A stretch of DNA of 64,000 nucleotides from Sporisorium sorghi (Eukaryota; Basidiomycota; Ustilaginomycetes; Ustilaginales; Ustilaginaceae), in NCBI GenBank assembly GCA_023212695.1, contig JALCCG010000055.1, positions 34,132 to 98,131 on the forward strand, given 5' to 3'. The position numbers were made by a program, and so were the translations under genes. Shown piece after piece: positions 1 to 9,585 of the stretch. The notes under the pieces were generated by a model. That model had not been told where the DNA came from and did not search any database. It was given only the letters and a program-made list of their open reading frames with translations. How positions within the stretch are numbered: position 1 is the first letter of the stretch; every line of letters starts with the position of its first letter.

Positions 1-741
1 TTTCTTGCTGAAGGTCTCTTGGGCTTTATTGGCGTTGAGGGAGGCGGTGAGGCCGCCATTGCTCGCGGTCGCGACGTCGTCCTGCTCGTTCTGGTCGGCG
101 CCGCCAATCATCTCCATGGCGACCACAGCGCCGTCTTCGTCGTCGGCATCTGCTGAGTCGGCACGGGCACTCTGTGCTGTAGACGTGTCGGCCGAGTCGG
201 CTTGAACATTCTTGGCGGCTTGGGCGGCGGCCTTTTTGAGCAGGTTGTTGGCACCGGCTCCGCGATTGCCTTTGCCGGTGGGTGTGAGCGGTGTCGAAGG
301 TGTCGAGGTGCCGCTGCCGGTGCGAACAATTTTTCGTTTCGTCTTGTCGTTGGCGGTTTCCTTCTTTGGCCATTCGAGGTCGCGTGAGGTGATGAGTCGC
401 GTACCGCTCACCCACTCGTCGAGACGCTTGTTGAACTCGCAGTAGTGGACGTAGTACTCTAGCTTCTCTTCCAGGGTGGGTGCGGGCTTGTTGGCCATCT
501 CGGCCTGCTGCTTCTTTGTGAGACGAGGTTTTGGCTTTTCGCGAATGGAGAGGATCTCGGCTTGCCTCTCTTCCATCTCGCCAGTGACCACGTCGGGCTT
601 CTGCACGAACGCCTTGCATCCGACCACAACATCTTCCAATCCGTACGTGCCTCCAAGACTGATCTGTGGACTTTCATCTGGGCCGGGGGTTCCCGAGCCA
701 CCGGGTGTACCGCTTGTTGACTTTTGAGGCCGAGGTGCCAT
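1..741 (-). CDS. ESA1: MYST histone acetyltransferase Esa1/KAT5, N-terminal part
   Basis: This frame opens at ATG 741-739 and stays open for 247 codons to the window edge, so the catalytic C-terminus lies outside. Residues about 36-120 form the tudor-knot/chromo-barrel domain of the Esa1/Tip60 family: GCKAFVQK, then AEILSIREK, then YYVHYCEFNKRLDEWV and RLITSRDLEWPKK. A Ser/Thr/Ala-rich linker follows, and the visible part ends in ETFSKK, the place where MYST proteins pass toward the zinc finger and acetyl-CoA domain. Family knowledge: Esa1 is the catalytic subunit of NuA4 and acetylates H4 and H2A.Z at promoters and DNA breaks. The gene is divergent from SF3B1, with 637 bases between the start codons. 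Only the N-terminal domain is visible, so the identity rests on the tudor-knot match. Confidence 0.88.
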   Translation of the reverse strand, partial: MAPRPQKSTSGTPGGSGTPGPDESPQISLGGTYGLEDVVVGCKAFVQKPDVVTGEMEERQAEILSIREKPKPRLTKKQQAEMANKPAPTLEEKLEYYVHYCEFNKRLDEWVSGTRLITSRDLEWPKKETANDKTKRKIVRTGSGTSTPSTPLTPTGKGNRGAGANNLLKKAAAQAAKNVQADSADTSTAQSARADSADADDEDGAVVAMEMIGGADQNEQDDVATASNGGLTASLNANKAQETFSKK

Positions 742-1378
742 GATGGTGGAGGTGAGCTCTCAGCGGCGAAAGAGGCAAGATCAGAGGGCGAAGACTATCA
801 AGAGACGTGTGTCGGGCTGATCTGATGTGAGACGGCAGACAGTCCAAGCAAGGGACAGCCGGGCTCGGAATCGAGCCGAATCGAGTCGTATTGCAGCGAC
901 TTGAACGCTATGCTGCTACAATAGGATGCGACTGTGGATGTGTAGATAGATGGTGGTGTGGATGAATCAGAGGATCCGCACGCTGCATATCCGCACTCGC
1001 ACAAGGAGGCTCATCAACAAATCAAAAAATCGACTTTCTCTCGCGCGAAAATTTCCCCTCCCCGATTGAGAAGATCGGGATTGCTTCAGACGAGATTCTC
1101 GACTGAGCTTTTGAGATCCGCTTTGAACTCGAAAACGACTCCGATCCTTAACCATTCATCAGCACCACTTCAACCTCTTGACACTTGCTCCAAGTATACC
1201 ACCTGCTCCCGTCGACTCGACCTGCACACCCGCACTCGACTAGAAACAGCTTACTCTGACCAAGTCAGCGGTCGATTGCCTCCCATCCGAGCCGGGCAGA
1301 GCAGAAGCGTCTTGCGTGCCATAACACCCGACCGCTTCACGCAAAACTTAACGGCTGAGATCAGGCACACACACCACC
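742..1378. other. Divergent promoter region of ESA1 and SF3B1
   Basis: These 637 bases separate two divergent start codons. I see no convincing reading frame and no TATA box. Pyrimidine-rich stretches near 1140-1230 probably belong to the SF3B1 leader. Confidence 0.5.
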
Positions 1379-4300
1379 ATGACGGAGGAGGCGGACGAAA
1401 TCCGCAGGCTGCAAGAGGCTCGCAACGCCAGTGCAGCCAAGAACAAGGTCGCAGTCGGCAAGCTCGGTGGTTACGACCAGGACATCTACGGAGCAGGGAA
1501 ATGCAGCGACTACGTCCGCGAACTACCTATGGATACGAACAGCGGATCCGATGACGACAACGACGAAGGCCCATCAAATTGCAGACGGGCCAATCCGCTC
1601 GATGCCTACTCCGCACCACAACATCTGCTTCACGAATTTGCAGACGAGGATCACGACCCGCTCAAAGCCCGAGCCGAGTCCAGGCAGATCGCGGCTCGTC
1701 AGAGCGACTACCATCTGCGCAGATTCAACCGAGAGCTCGGCGATGCAAACGCGGTCGACGCTTTTGTCGAGAACGGCCAAAGCAATGGAGACGAGCAGGA
1801 GAGCTACAAGGATCGCATGAGGAGAGCAGAGCTCGAACGCGAGGAAGAGCGAGTGCGACTTCTCATCGAAGCCAAGGAGAAGGAGGCCAAAGAAAGGGAG
1901 GCGGAAAGGCGTGATGATGCAGATGAGTGGGACGTCAAGCCATCCTCTTCTACAGACAAGCCGGAGGGAGATCGCACACCCAAGGCGAAGCGCAAACGAA
2001 GATGGGACGTCGCTGCTCCTACCGAGACAGAAACCAACGGACACGCAACCCAAGAGGCATCGACCGAACAAGCACCGCGCAAAAGACGATCCCGCTGGGA
2101 CGAAGCTCCTGCAGAAGCGAACGAGGTTGTCGCCGCTGCCGAACAAGAACCAGCCAAACCGGCAGCCAAGCGATCCCGCTGGGATCAAGCTCCTAGCGGC
2201 GAGGATGCAAACGGCATCAGCGACAAGCTGGCATCTTCCTCATCTGCAGCATCGAGCGGCGCCGGCTCAGCACCTTCCATCGCGGTCGATCCCAGCAACA
2301 GATACATGACCGATGACGAGCTCGATTCCATCTTGCCTTCCGAGGGCTACGTCATTGTCGAGCCACCGCCGGATTACGCTCCTGTTCGCACACCAGCGTC
2401 CAAGTTCATGGTCACCCCTGTCGCCGAAAACAGCGGCGGCTTCATGATGCAAGATGAGGGCGCCACGCGGGCTATCCTCGAGGAAATGATCCCAGATCTC
2501 CCCACCGACATTCCCGGCGTCGGTCAGCTTGCCTTCTTCAAGACCGAGGATCAAGCCTTCTTCAAAAAGATTCTCAAACAGCAGGACGAGACGGCGCTCA
2601 GCCTCGAAGAGCAAAAGGAGCGCAAGATCATGAGGCTGCTGCTCAAGATCAAGAACGGCACGCCTGCCACGCGAAAGACCGCGCTCCGTCAGATCACAGA
2701 CCGTGCTCGCGACTTTGGACCAGGGCCGCTGTTCGACAAGATCCTTCCGCTGCTTATGGAACGCACCTTGGAAGACCAGGAGCGTCACCTGCTGGTCAAG
2801 GTCATCGATCGTATCCTGTACAAGCTCGACGACTTGGTGCGTCCGTACGTTGGCCGCATCCTTGTCGTCATCGAACCTCTCCTCATCGATGAAGACTACT
2901 ACGCAAGGATCGAAGGTCGCGAAATCATCAGCAATTTGTCCAAGGCAGCCGGTCTCGCACATATGATCAGCACCATGCGACCCGACATTGACCACGTCGA
3001 CGAGTACGTCCGCAACACCACGGCACGTGCCTTTTCGGTGGTTGCATCTGCTCTGGGCATTCCCGCCCTGCTGCCTTTCTTGAAAGCTGTCTGTCGATCC
3101 AAGAAGAGCTGGCAAGCTCGACACACCGGTATTCGCATCGTGCAGCAGATCGCCATCATGATGGGATGTGCCATCTTGCCTCATCTCAAGAGCCTCGTCG
3201 ACTGCGTCGAGAAGGGTCTCGAGGACGAGCAGCAAAAAGTCAAAACCATGACCGCACTCTCGCTGGCCGCACTCGCCGAAGCAGCTGCGCCCTACGGCAT
3301 CGAGAGCTTCGAAAACGTCCTCAAGCCGCTGTGGATCGGCATCCGACAACACAGAGGAAAGGGGCTCGCTGCTTTCCTCAAGGCCATCGGCTTCATCATC
3401 CCACTCATGGATTCGGACAGCACGCTCTACTTTGTCAAGGAGGTGACGCCTACGTTGATCCGAGAGTTCCAGAGCGCCGATGAGGAGATGAAAAAGATTG
3501 TGCTCAAGGTGGTCAAGCAGTGCGCCGCAACGGATGGCGTCACGGGAGCGTTTCTGCGCGACGAGATGCTCCCTGAATATTTCAAGAACTTTTGGGTCCG
3601 CAGGATGGCGCTGGACCGCCGCAACTACAAGCAGGTAGTCGAAACCACTGTCGAGCTGGCCAACAAGGTCGGCGTGGCCGAAGTCGTGTCCCGCATCGTC
3701 AACGAGCTAAAGGACGAGAGCGAGCCGTTCCGCAAGATGGTGATGGAGACGATTCAAAAGGTGGTGTCCAACTTGGGCGCAGCCGATATCGACGAACGCC
3801 TCGAGGTGCAGCTCGTCGACGGCCTCATCTACGCTTTCCAGGAGCAGACCGTCGAAGACCAGGTGATGCTTGAAGGTGTCGGCACCGTCATCAATGCGCT
3901 CGGCATGCGTGTCAAGCCCTACCTCATGCAGATCGTATCTACCATCCTGTGGCGTCTGAACAACAAGAGCGCAAAAACACGACAGCAGGCAGCCGATCTC
4001 ACCACCAAGCTGGCCCTTGTTATCAAGCAATGTGGCGAGGATGCTCTCCTCGCTAAACTCGGTGTCGTGCTGTTCGAACAGCTCGGCGAAGAGTTCCCTG
4101 AAGCGCTCGCCTCGATCATCAGCGCCGAGACGGCCATCGCCAATGTGGTCGGCATGACGCAGATGAGTCCGCCGATCAAGGACCTGCTGCCACGCATGAC
4201 TCCAATCTTGCGCAACCGACACGAAAAGGTGCAGGAGGCCAGTATCAACCTCATTGGCAGAATCGCAGACAAGGGCGCTGAGTCTGTCAGTCCTCGCGAG

Positions 4301-5059
4301 TGGATGCGCATCTGTTTCGAGCTGCTTGACCTACTCAAAGCGCACAAGAAGGCCATCCGAAGAGCAGCTGTGAACAGCTTTGGCTACATTGCTCGAGCGA
4401 TCGGACCGTCGGACGTGCTTCAGGTGCTCTTGACCAACCTGCGTGTTCAGGAGCGTCAGTCGCGTGTCTGCTCGACCGTGGCCATCGCCATCGTCGCAGA
4501 GACGTGCGGGCCGTTTACAACGATCCCGGCCATCCTCAACGAGTACCGCACACCCGAACTCAACGTGCGCAACGGTTGTCTGAAAGCGCTTAGCTGGGTG
4601 TTCGAGTACATCGGCGAGATGAGCAAGGACTACGTCTACTCGGTGATCAGCTGTCTCGACGACGCGCTGACCGATCGAGACCATGTGCATCGCCAAACCG
4701 CAGCGAGCATCGTCCACCACCTTGCGCTCGGCACCTTTGGACTCGGGCATGAGGAAAGCATGCAGCATCTGCTCAACCTCATCTGGCCTAACATCTTTGA
4801 GACGAGTCCACACGTGCTCGGCTCGGTCATGGCCGCCATCGAGAGTCTCGAGGTGGCTCTGGGACCGGGTGTGCTGCTCAATCACACGCTGCAGGGCCTC
4901 TTCCACCCAGCGCGGAAGGTGCGCGAGGTGTACGTCCGCATCTACAACTCGACCTATCTCCGCTCGCAGGACGCCATGGTCGCTTACTATCCGGACTTTT
5001 CCGAGTTCTCCGACGAGCGCAACGACTTTAAAAGACACGAGCTCTACACTTTCTTGTAA
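1379..5059 (+). CDS. HSH155: Splicing factor 3B subunit 1 (SF3B1/Hsh155/Prp10)
   Basis: An intronless 1226-residue frame, close to the length of the fission-yeast protein. It is the HEAT-repeat scaffold of U2 snRNP SF3b that clamps the branch-site helix. The first ~400 residues are charged and hold three Trp motifs of the U2AF-ligand type (KRRWD, SRWDE, SRWDQ at about residues 208, 240 and 268). From about residue 420 to the end runs the strongly conserved HEAT array, with EQQKVKT around the position of human Lys700, [22 protein letters not shown] and [13 protein letters not shown]. The start is taken at ATG 1379 (context CACCATGACG), because no upstream in-frame ATG gives a better N-terminus. 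It is expected to be essential and constitutive. Confidence 0.97.
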   Translation: MTEEADEIRRLQEARNASAAKNKVAVGKLGGYDQDIYGAGKCSDYVRELPMDTNSGSDDDNDEGPSNCRRANPLDAYSAPQHLLHEFADEDHDPLKARAESRQIAARQSDYHLRRFNRELGDANAVDAFVENGQSNGDEQESYKDRMRRAELEREEERVRLLIEAKEKEAKEREAERRDDADEWDVKPSSSTDKPEGDRTPKAKRKRRWDVAAPTETETNGHATQEASTEQAPRKRRSRWDEAPAEANEVVAAAEQEPAKPAAKRSRWDQAPSGEDANGISDKLASSSSAASSGAGSAPSIAVDPSNRYMTDDELDSILPSEGYVIVEPPPDYAPVRTPASKFMVTPVAENSGGFMMQDEGATRAILEEMIPDLPTDIPGVGQLAFFKTEDQAFFKKILKQQDETALSLEEQKERKIMRLLLKIKNGTPATRKTALRQITDRARDFGPGPLFDKILPLLMERTLEDQERHLLVKVIDRILYKLDDLVRPYVGRILVVIEPLLIDEDYYARIEGREIISNLSKAAGLAHMISTMRPDIDHVDEYVRNTTARAFSVVASALGIPALLPFLKAVCRSKKSWQARHTGIRIVQQIAIMMGCAILPHLKSLVDCVEKGLEDEQQKVKTMTALSLAALAEAAAPYGIESFENVLKPLWIGIRQHRGKGLAAFLKAIGFIIPLMDSDSTLYFVKEVTPTLIREFQSADEEMKKIVLKVVKQCAATDGVTGAFLRDEMLPEYFKNFWVRRMALDRRNYKQVVETTVELANKVGVAEVVSRIVNELKDESEPFRKMVMETIQKVVSNLGAADIDERLEVQLVDGLIYAFQEQTVEDQVMLEGVGTVINALGMRVKPYLMQIVSTILWRLNNKSAKTRQQAADLTTKLALVIKQCGEDALLAKLGVVLFEQLGEEFPEALASIISAETAIANVVGMTQMSPPIKDLLPRMTPILRNRHEKVQEASINLIGRIADKGAESVSPREWMRICFELLDLLKAHKKAIRRAAVNSFGYIARAIGPSDVLQVLLTNLRVQERQSRVCSTVAIAIVAETCGPFTTIPAILNEYRTPELNVRNGCLKALSWVFEYIGEMSKDYVYSVISCLDDALTDRDHVHRQTAASIVHHLALGTFGLGHEESMQHLLNLIWPNIFETSPHVLGSVMAAIESLEVALGPGVLLNHTLQGLFHPARKVREVYVRIYNSTYLRSQDAMVAYYPDFSEFSDERNDFKRHELYTFL

Positions 5060-5402
5060 CCATGCTGGTCGGTAGCCGAGACCTTTACATCACCACCTTT
5101 TCAATTGCACTGTATTACTATTTTCTGATCACTCGTATAAGATGAGGGATTTGTGGAGTGGCGAAGACGAGGGGCAAGATACGATCACCTCAGGCTGCTC
5201 TCCAGCATTCGGACTAGTGGATTCATTCTTCGTCGGCCTTCACTTCTGGATGAGCTGCCTTCGCGCTCCCTGTGTCGAGGTGTGTGACGCTCTTCCTTCC
5301 TGTTCTCATGCCGGCACTCGGTTCTTGAATCGCAGTCGCTGTAGACGATGATCGTTCCATTGAATTGAATCTTCCGAACCATACAATCCGATTCGGTTGC
5401 GC
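5060..5402. other. Intergenic, convergent 3' ends
   Basis: This stretch lies between the stop codons of SF3B1 and the HVA1-type gene. It probably holds both 3' untranslated regions. No supported gene was seen. Confidence 0.5.
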
Positions 5403-5708
5403 TCAAGGCTTCACTCCGACAATCTCGGACGCCTAAAAGACAAAAGTCAATCGGTCAGCATCACGTCTTCGCGTCGACGACTACGACTCTACACTCACAT
5501 TCTTGACTGCCATGTTCTTGTTGTCCGTCTCAATGACGACGGCCGGGTCCTCGGCGCTTCCGTCCTTGCTGATGGTGCTTCCCTTCTTGGTCTTGACCTC
5601 TGCGCCCTCGTCTTTGACTTCCTTGACGGTGCCGCCGGGCTTCTGGGAGCCCCAGGACCAGTTGACTCGATCGCCTTGGGAGAGCTCGTGCGGGTCTTTG
5701 TTGGGCAT
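5403..5708 (-). CDS. HVA1-type TUDOR (DUF2945) small protein, two exons
   Basis: Exon 1 (5708-5499, 70 codons) and exon 2 (5432-5403) are joined across a 66-base intron (5498-5433, GTGAGT...TTTTAG, phase 0). The product is 79 residues: a short start, then GDRVNWSWG, KPGGTVKEV, TKKGSTISK and DPAVVIET, and a spliced end AVKNASEIVGVKP. Without splicing the frame would end in VSVES; the spliced tail fits the family better. The pattern is the DUF2945/HVA1 fold, named for the hypervirulence-associated protein of Cryptococcus. Its biochemical role is poorly known. A TATA-like element lies about 95 bases upstream, which suggests regulated expression. The neighbouring sirtuin is divergent. Confidence 0.88.
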
Positions 5709-5802
5709 GATGCGTTGCGTCGATGTATAGGTCCGAGGATGAACAGTGGGATGGGTTGGAGGGTTTGCAAGGGCCGACGTCGAATGGCGGTAAGATCGAG
5801 CC

Positions 5803-5811
5803 GTATTTATG
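5803..5811 (-). promoter_or_regulatory. TATA-like element of the HVA1-type gene
   Basis: On the minus strand this reads GCATAAATACG, about 95-103 bases upstream of the start codon at 5708. Position and sequence suit a fungal TATA box. It is a sequence match only. Confidence 0.45.
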
Positions 5812-5978
5812 CCTCACGACGTGCCCAGCCCGAGAATCCGGATCCTCGCAGCGGGATCGACTAGGTGCAGCTCGCAACACAGTCGTACAGTGCGCATCAT
5901 TTCTGGTCGGCTTTCCGCCTGTCAAAAGAAGAGCTGGCGCTGACAAACATGAACCCCGCACCCGCATTCCGATCCGGC

Positions 5979-5979
5979 A

Positions 5980-6006
<27 letters not shown>
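5979..6006 (+). repeat. Poly(A) tract, 28 A
   Basis: An uninterrupted run of 28 A between the divergent HVA1-type gene (start 5708) and the sirtuin (start 6170). Such tracts disfavour nucleosomes and often mark promoters. The exact length may be unreliable in the assembly. The rest of 5709-6169 shows no gene. Confidence 0.9.
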
Positions 6007-6010
<4 letters not shown>

Positions 6011-6169
6011 GATGTCAGTTCAGCCACGCTCTTCGCCGGAAGAACCGAATGTGGAGGAAAAATTGACCTTCGCGTTCGAGACCATCACTTCGTCGACCCT
6101 TAGCGCTGCTCGACACTCGACAACTCAACAATAGGCAGCCCTTCGCCTCCTCCTGACGCCGCGCTCAGC

Positions 6170-7366
6170 ATGAGGATATCGATCCCGTCGATCCCGGAGC
6201 AAGCGACTCGCGCGACGATCGAGTACAGCCTCGAAAATACAGCGCACATGGTCGCCGAGTTCCTGTCGGCCGCGAAAGGCAAGGCGCTCATCATGACGGG
6301 TGCGGGCGTCTCAGTCGACTCGGGCATCGCACCCTATCGTGGCGAGAATGGTCATTACAGCATCCACAAGACCTACAGACCTATATTCTATCACGAGTTC
6401 ATCGACGATTCGGACAAGGGACACCTGGCACGACAACGATACTACTCGCGCTCGTACCTTGGCTTCCCTCCCGTGCACGTGGCCAAGCCGAACCGGACAC
6501 ACTACAGCATCGCGGCGATCCAACGGCTCGGATACGTTCCCGAATTCATCACGCAGAGCGTCGACAACCTGCACCACGCAGCCACCCCATCGGCGTCGTT
6601 GGCGGCGAGCACGATCCTCGAGCTGCACGGGACGCTCAAGCACGTCGTGTGCGTCTCGAGCCCCTCGAGCTACAAGCGCAGAGAGCACAGCGGCCCAGTC
6701 AACCCGGAGTTCCACGAGGCGCTGACGGCGACGTCGTACCTGCGCGGGCCACGCGCCGTGTCTGTGCGTCCCGAAAACACGCCGACGGGCGAGAACTACC
6801 CCCGAGGGTGCGGCTTCCGTGGATCTCGTGCCGTGTTCCAGGACGAACTTACGCGCTTGAACCCAGCCTGGGCCCAACTGCAGCGCGAGATGGCGCGCAC
6901 AGGCAAGAGCCCCAAAACCAACCCCGACGGCGACGTCGAGCTGCACAACGTCGACTACAGCACATTCCACTACCCCGCCTGCCCCAGCTGCGGCGGCGTG
7001 CTGAAACCTGCCGTGATCTTTTTCGGAGAGTCCGTGCCGGATAAGCTGCGCGATCATTCGTATCAAATGGTGGATGATGCGGAGGCGATGCTGCTGGTGG
7101 GCACGAGTCTGGCGACGTACTCGGCGTTCCGGTTGGTCAAGCAGGCCGTGGAGCAGGGGAAGAAGGTGCTGATTCTCAATCGCGGGCCGACGCGCGCGGA
7201 TCCGCTGGTGGAGAACAAGATCGAGCTCGGGTCCAGCGAGGTGCTCTCGCGCGTCGCACAGCAGTTGAGCAATGGAAGGGAGCGTAATGATAAGGTGCTG
7301 CAGAGCCTGCTCACTTCCGGGGTCACGATTCGGCCTAACGAGGCCAGCGGCGTGATCAGCAGCTGA
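6170..7366 (+). CDS. Sirtuin (Sir2 family, class II/SIRT4-like), atypical motifs
   Basis: A 398-residue NAD-dependent deacylase-family protein. The NAD-binding loop GAGVSVDSGIAPYRG lies at residues 44-58, the catalytic His in LHGTLKH at about 153, CPSCGGVLKPAVIFFGE at 271-287, and the nicotinamide/ribose region LLVGTSLATYS and LILNRGPTR near the C-terminus. The IAPYRG loop and the GESVP segment resemble SIRT4-type sirtuins. Two departures are visible. The usual TQN-V-D reads TQSVDN (from residue 128). The first zinc pair, normally CxxC, is C161-V-S-S164, so one zinc ligand appears lost, while the second pair C271/C274 is intact. No clear mitochondrial presequence is seen. It is convergent with the cation exchanger. 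Activity and substrate cannot be told from sequence. Confidence 0.9.
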   Translation: MRISIPSIPEQATRATIEYSLENTAHMVAEFLSAAKGKALIMTGAGVSVDSGIAPYRGENGHYSIHKTYRPIFYHEFIDDSDKGHLARQRYYSRSYLGFPPVHVAKPNRTHYSIAAIQRLGYVPEFITQSVDNLHHAATPSASLAASTILELHGTLKHVVCVSSPSSYKRREHSGPVNPEFHEALTATSYLRGPRAVSVRPENTPTGENYPRGCGFRGSRAVFQDELTRLNPAWAQLQREMARTGKSPKTNPDGDVELHNVDYSTFHYPACPSCGGVLKPAVIFFGESVPDKLRDHSYQMVDDAEAMLLVGTSLATYSAFRLVKQAVEQGKKVLILNRGPTRADPLVENKIELGSSEVLSRVAQQLSNGRERNDKVLQSLLTSGVTIRPNEASGVISS

Positions 7367-7476
7367 ACTCACAACACTTTTGCAATAGATGGACAGTCCT
7401 CACACACGGACGTGCTTCCTGTGCCACTTTTCCGCTGTGCATTCGTCTCGAGATGAGTATACAAAATGTCATTCAG

Positions 7477-8946
7477 TCAGCGCTTGAGCAACGTAAACTC
7501 GGTGACAAGGAACGCAAAATACCCCAACAACAGAACCACCCCCTGCCAGCGCTGTCCATCCGTATACGCAATCAGCACCAACGACAGCGACGCCACCTCG
7601 AGCAACGCCAGCTCCTGCCACTGCACACTGCTCGCCGCAAACCGGTGCTCTCCTCCTCGCAGCCCTATCAACGAAGGCGTCACGCGCTCGCGGTCAAAGA
7701 TGAGCGAGATGCCGAGACACAGCGTGAGGAGGAAGACGTTGCTGCCCGCGGCGCCTGCCACGAGGATGCTGCTTGCGCCGCGTGCGACGTCGTCTTCGGC
7801 CTGATCGTGTACGGATGCGCGGCGGGCGAGGCTGGGCGTGCGAGCGGGCGGGGGCGGTCTTGTTGGCGGAGCAGCTGTGCGGAGGCCGGCCATGACGCTG
7901 AGCAGCTTTTCGGGGATTGTGGTGGCGAACGACAGGACGGTTAGGCCGAGCACCGTGTCCGAGAGATGCACCAGCGAGGCGATCTCGAGGATCGAGTGCG
8001 ACAGGAGGTAGCCTGCCAGCGAGAGGATGAGGAACGTGAAAAGCAGCTTTTGCAGGGCGCGAAGGACGGCTCGTCGACGTCGTCGCGCTAGCCGCGTGGC
8101 CAGATTGGACGAGGTGGCCGAGCCGAGCAGCAGAGGTGTGCGCTCGAGAGCCGCCGAGGTGGCGGTGCGGTTCTGGCCTCTTCGTCCCGCAGCGGTGGGA
8201 GTGCGTCTCGGAGGAACATAGCTCGAAGCTTCGCTTTCATTGCCGAGCGTGGTGGTGCTGGCAGCATCGCTGTTGAGTGCCGATCGATCATCGTCCGTGG
8301 TGGCATCATCGGCATTGCCGTCACTGTCACTGCTGCTGGATTCGCTATCGGACGCCTGGGGAGCGGCCAACATACCCCGACTGATAGCCCACGACAGCCC
8401 GACAAAATACAGAACAAAGATGACGATCAGGCTTATGCCAACGACGTTCTCGAACACACGCTTGCTGGCCAGCTTGGCATCCCGGTCGGCATGCTGCACT
8501 TGCACAGCTGCGATGAGCAACAGCACGACCGTCGTGATCCCCGCCTGAATGAAGGCGAACCGCTTCGAGCTGTCGTCAAACTTGACGGCGTTGGGGGCAA
8601 AGAGGATGCCGAGCGAAAAGGCGCCGAGGATGTTGGAGATGGCGGATCCGACGACGTTAGCAATGGCGAGATTGGAGGCGCCATGCGCAATGGAAGCGAC
8701 GACGACGACGAGCTCCTCCCATTCGGCTCCTGCAGTAAGCAGCGCGATGAGTGTCGGGCTGATGCCGAGCAGCGTCGAGAGCTGAGAGACGTGACGAATG
8801 AATCCATCGGCGGCTTTTTCGAGGAGGAGCAGGCCGGCTACAAAGACGCTGGAATGGTAGAGGAGGTCGCTGCTCTTGCTTCGATCCGACAAGGATTGTG
8901 GCTGAGCATCGTCAGTCGGGTTTTCCGTCGATCCGATGACCGCCAT
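7477..8946 (-). CDS. Ca2+/cation antiporter (CaCA family, YrbG/NCX-like)
   Basis: A 489-residue polytopic membrane protein with the two inverted alpha-repeats of the CaCA exchangers. The first holds TAGAEWEEL at about 71-79 and GSAISNILGAFSLG about 25 residues later. The second holds SFATTIPEKLL at about 339-349 and GAAGSNVFLLTLC at about 399. Gly-Asn/Ser and Glu residues in these segments form the ion site in the family. A Ser/Asp-rich cytosolic loop (about 190-300) separates the halves, as in other exchangers. The expected role is export or organellar uptake of Ca2+ against H+ or Na+; the counter-ion cannot be told. The second repeat has Thr-Ile-Pro-Glu where many members have Ser-x-Pro-Glu. 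ATG 8946 is the first in frame. Confidence 0.88.
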   Translation of the reverse strand: MAVIGSTENPTDDAQPQSLSDRSKSSDLLYHSSVFVAGLLLLEKAADGFIRHVSQLSTLLGISPTLIALLTAGAEWEELVVVVASIAHGASNLAIANVVGSAISNILGAFSLGILFAPNAVKFDDSSKRFAFIQAGITTVVLLLIAAVQVQHADRDAKLASKRVFENVVGISLIVIFVLYFVGLSWAISRGMLAAPQASDSESSSSDSDGNADDATTDDDRSALNSDAASTTTLGNESEASSYVPPRRTPTAAGRRGQNRTATSAALERTPLLLGSATSSNLATRLARRRRRAVLRALQKLLFTFLILSLAGYLLSHSILEIASLVHLSDTVLGLTVLSFATTIPEKLLSVMAGLRTAAPPTRPPPPARTPSLARRASVHDQAEDDVARGASSILVAGAAGSNVFLLTLCLGISLIFDRERVTPSLIGLRGGEHRFAASSVQWQELALLEVASLSLVLIAYTDGQRWQGVVLLLGYFAFLVTEFTLLKR

Positions 8947-9585
8947 CGTGACCGTTGTGAGGTGTCTTGTGACTGTAGAGAGGATCCAGGCTTGTGTGGT
9001 CCATCGTCGACGATCAAATGGAAAGAAAGGCCGTGCGTAGCTGTAGCTGCAGCAGGAGCAAAGTCACACGGGCACGGTTGTGGAGGCGGAAAAGCCGATT
9101 GGACGAGCTCGACGTGGGGTTTTGGTTTTTTTTTTTTTTTTTTGGTTTTTTTCTTTGCAGCGAGACGATCCAAGCTGCATCTTCCAGAAATTTCAAGCAG
9201 CCTCAAAACTTTCCAAAATCTCGAAAAGGGTCTCCCGATTCACTATATGCGGATGACAGACCAACCAACACCGACTTTTTTTTTTTTTTTTTTTCGAAGT
9301 GTAAAACCCTCTTCGCCTTCGAACTTCTTCCCTTCCCCATCACATCGATAACAGACGCAGCATTCCTTGCATCTCCATCAGCACTCATCATACAGACCAA
9401 CGTTCTTTGAATCCACCACCGACATCGTCTTTCACATCCACAACCGACACCTCAGCACGCATACCAGCCTGAATGACTCGATTCGTATGACACCATCTCT
9501 GTCCTCCTTTGGTCGAGATTGACTCTTGAAAAGGAAGCGGCACACCGACACATCGAATCATACCATTCACTATACCTCCTCCATC
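8947..9585. other. Divergent promoter with two poly(T) tracts
   Basis: The 639 bases between the exchanger and the Ser-rich orphan contain T18 at 9126-9143 and T19 at 9276-9294, and no supported gene. Both tracts lie within 350 bases of one of the start codons. Confidence 0.75.
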
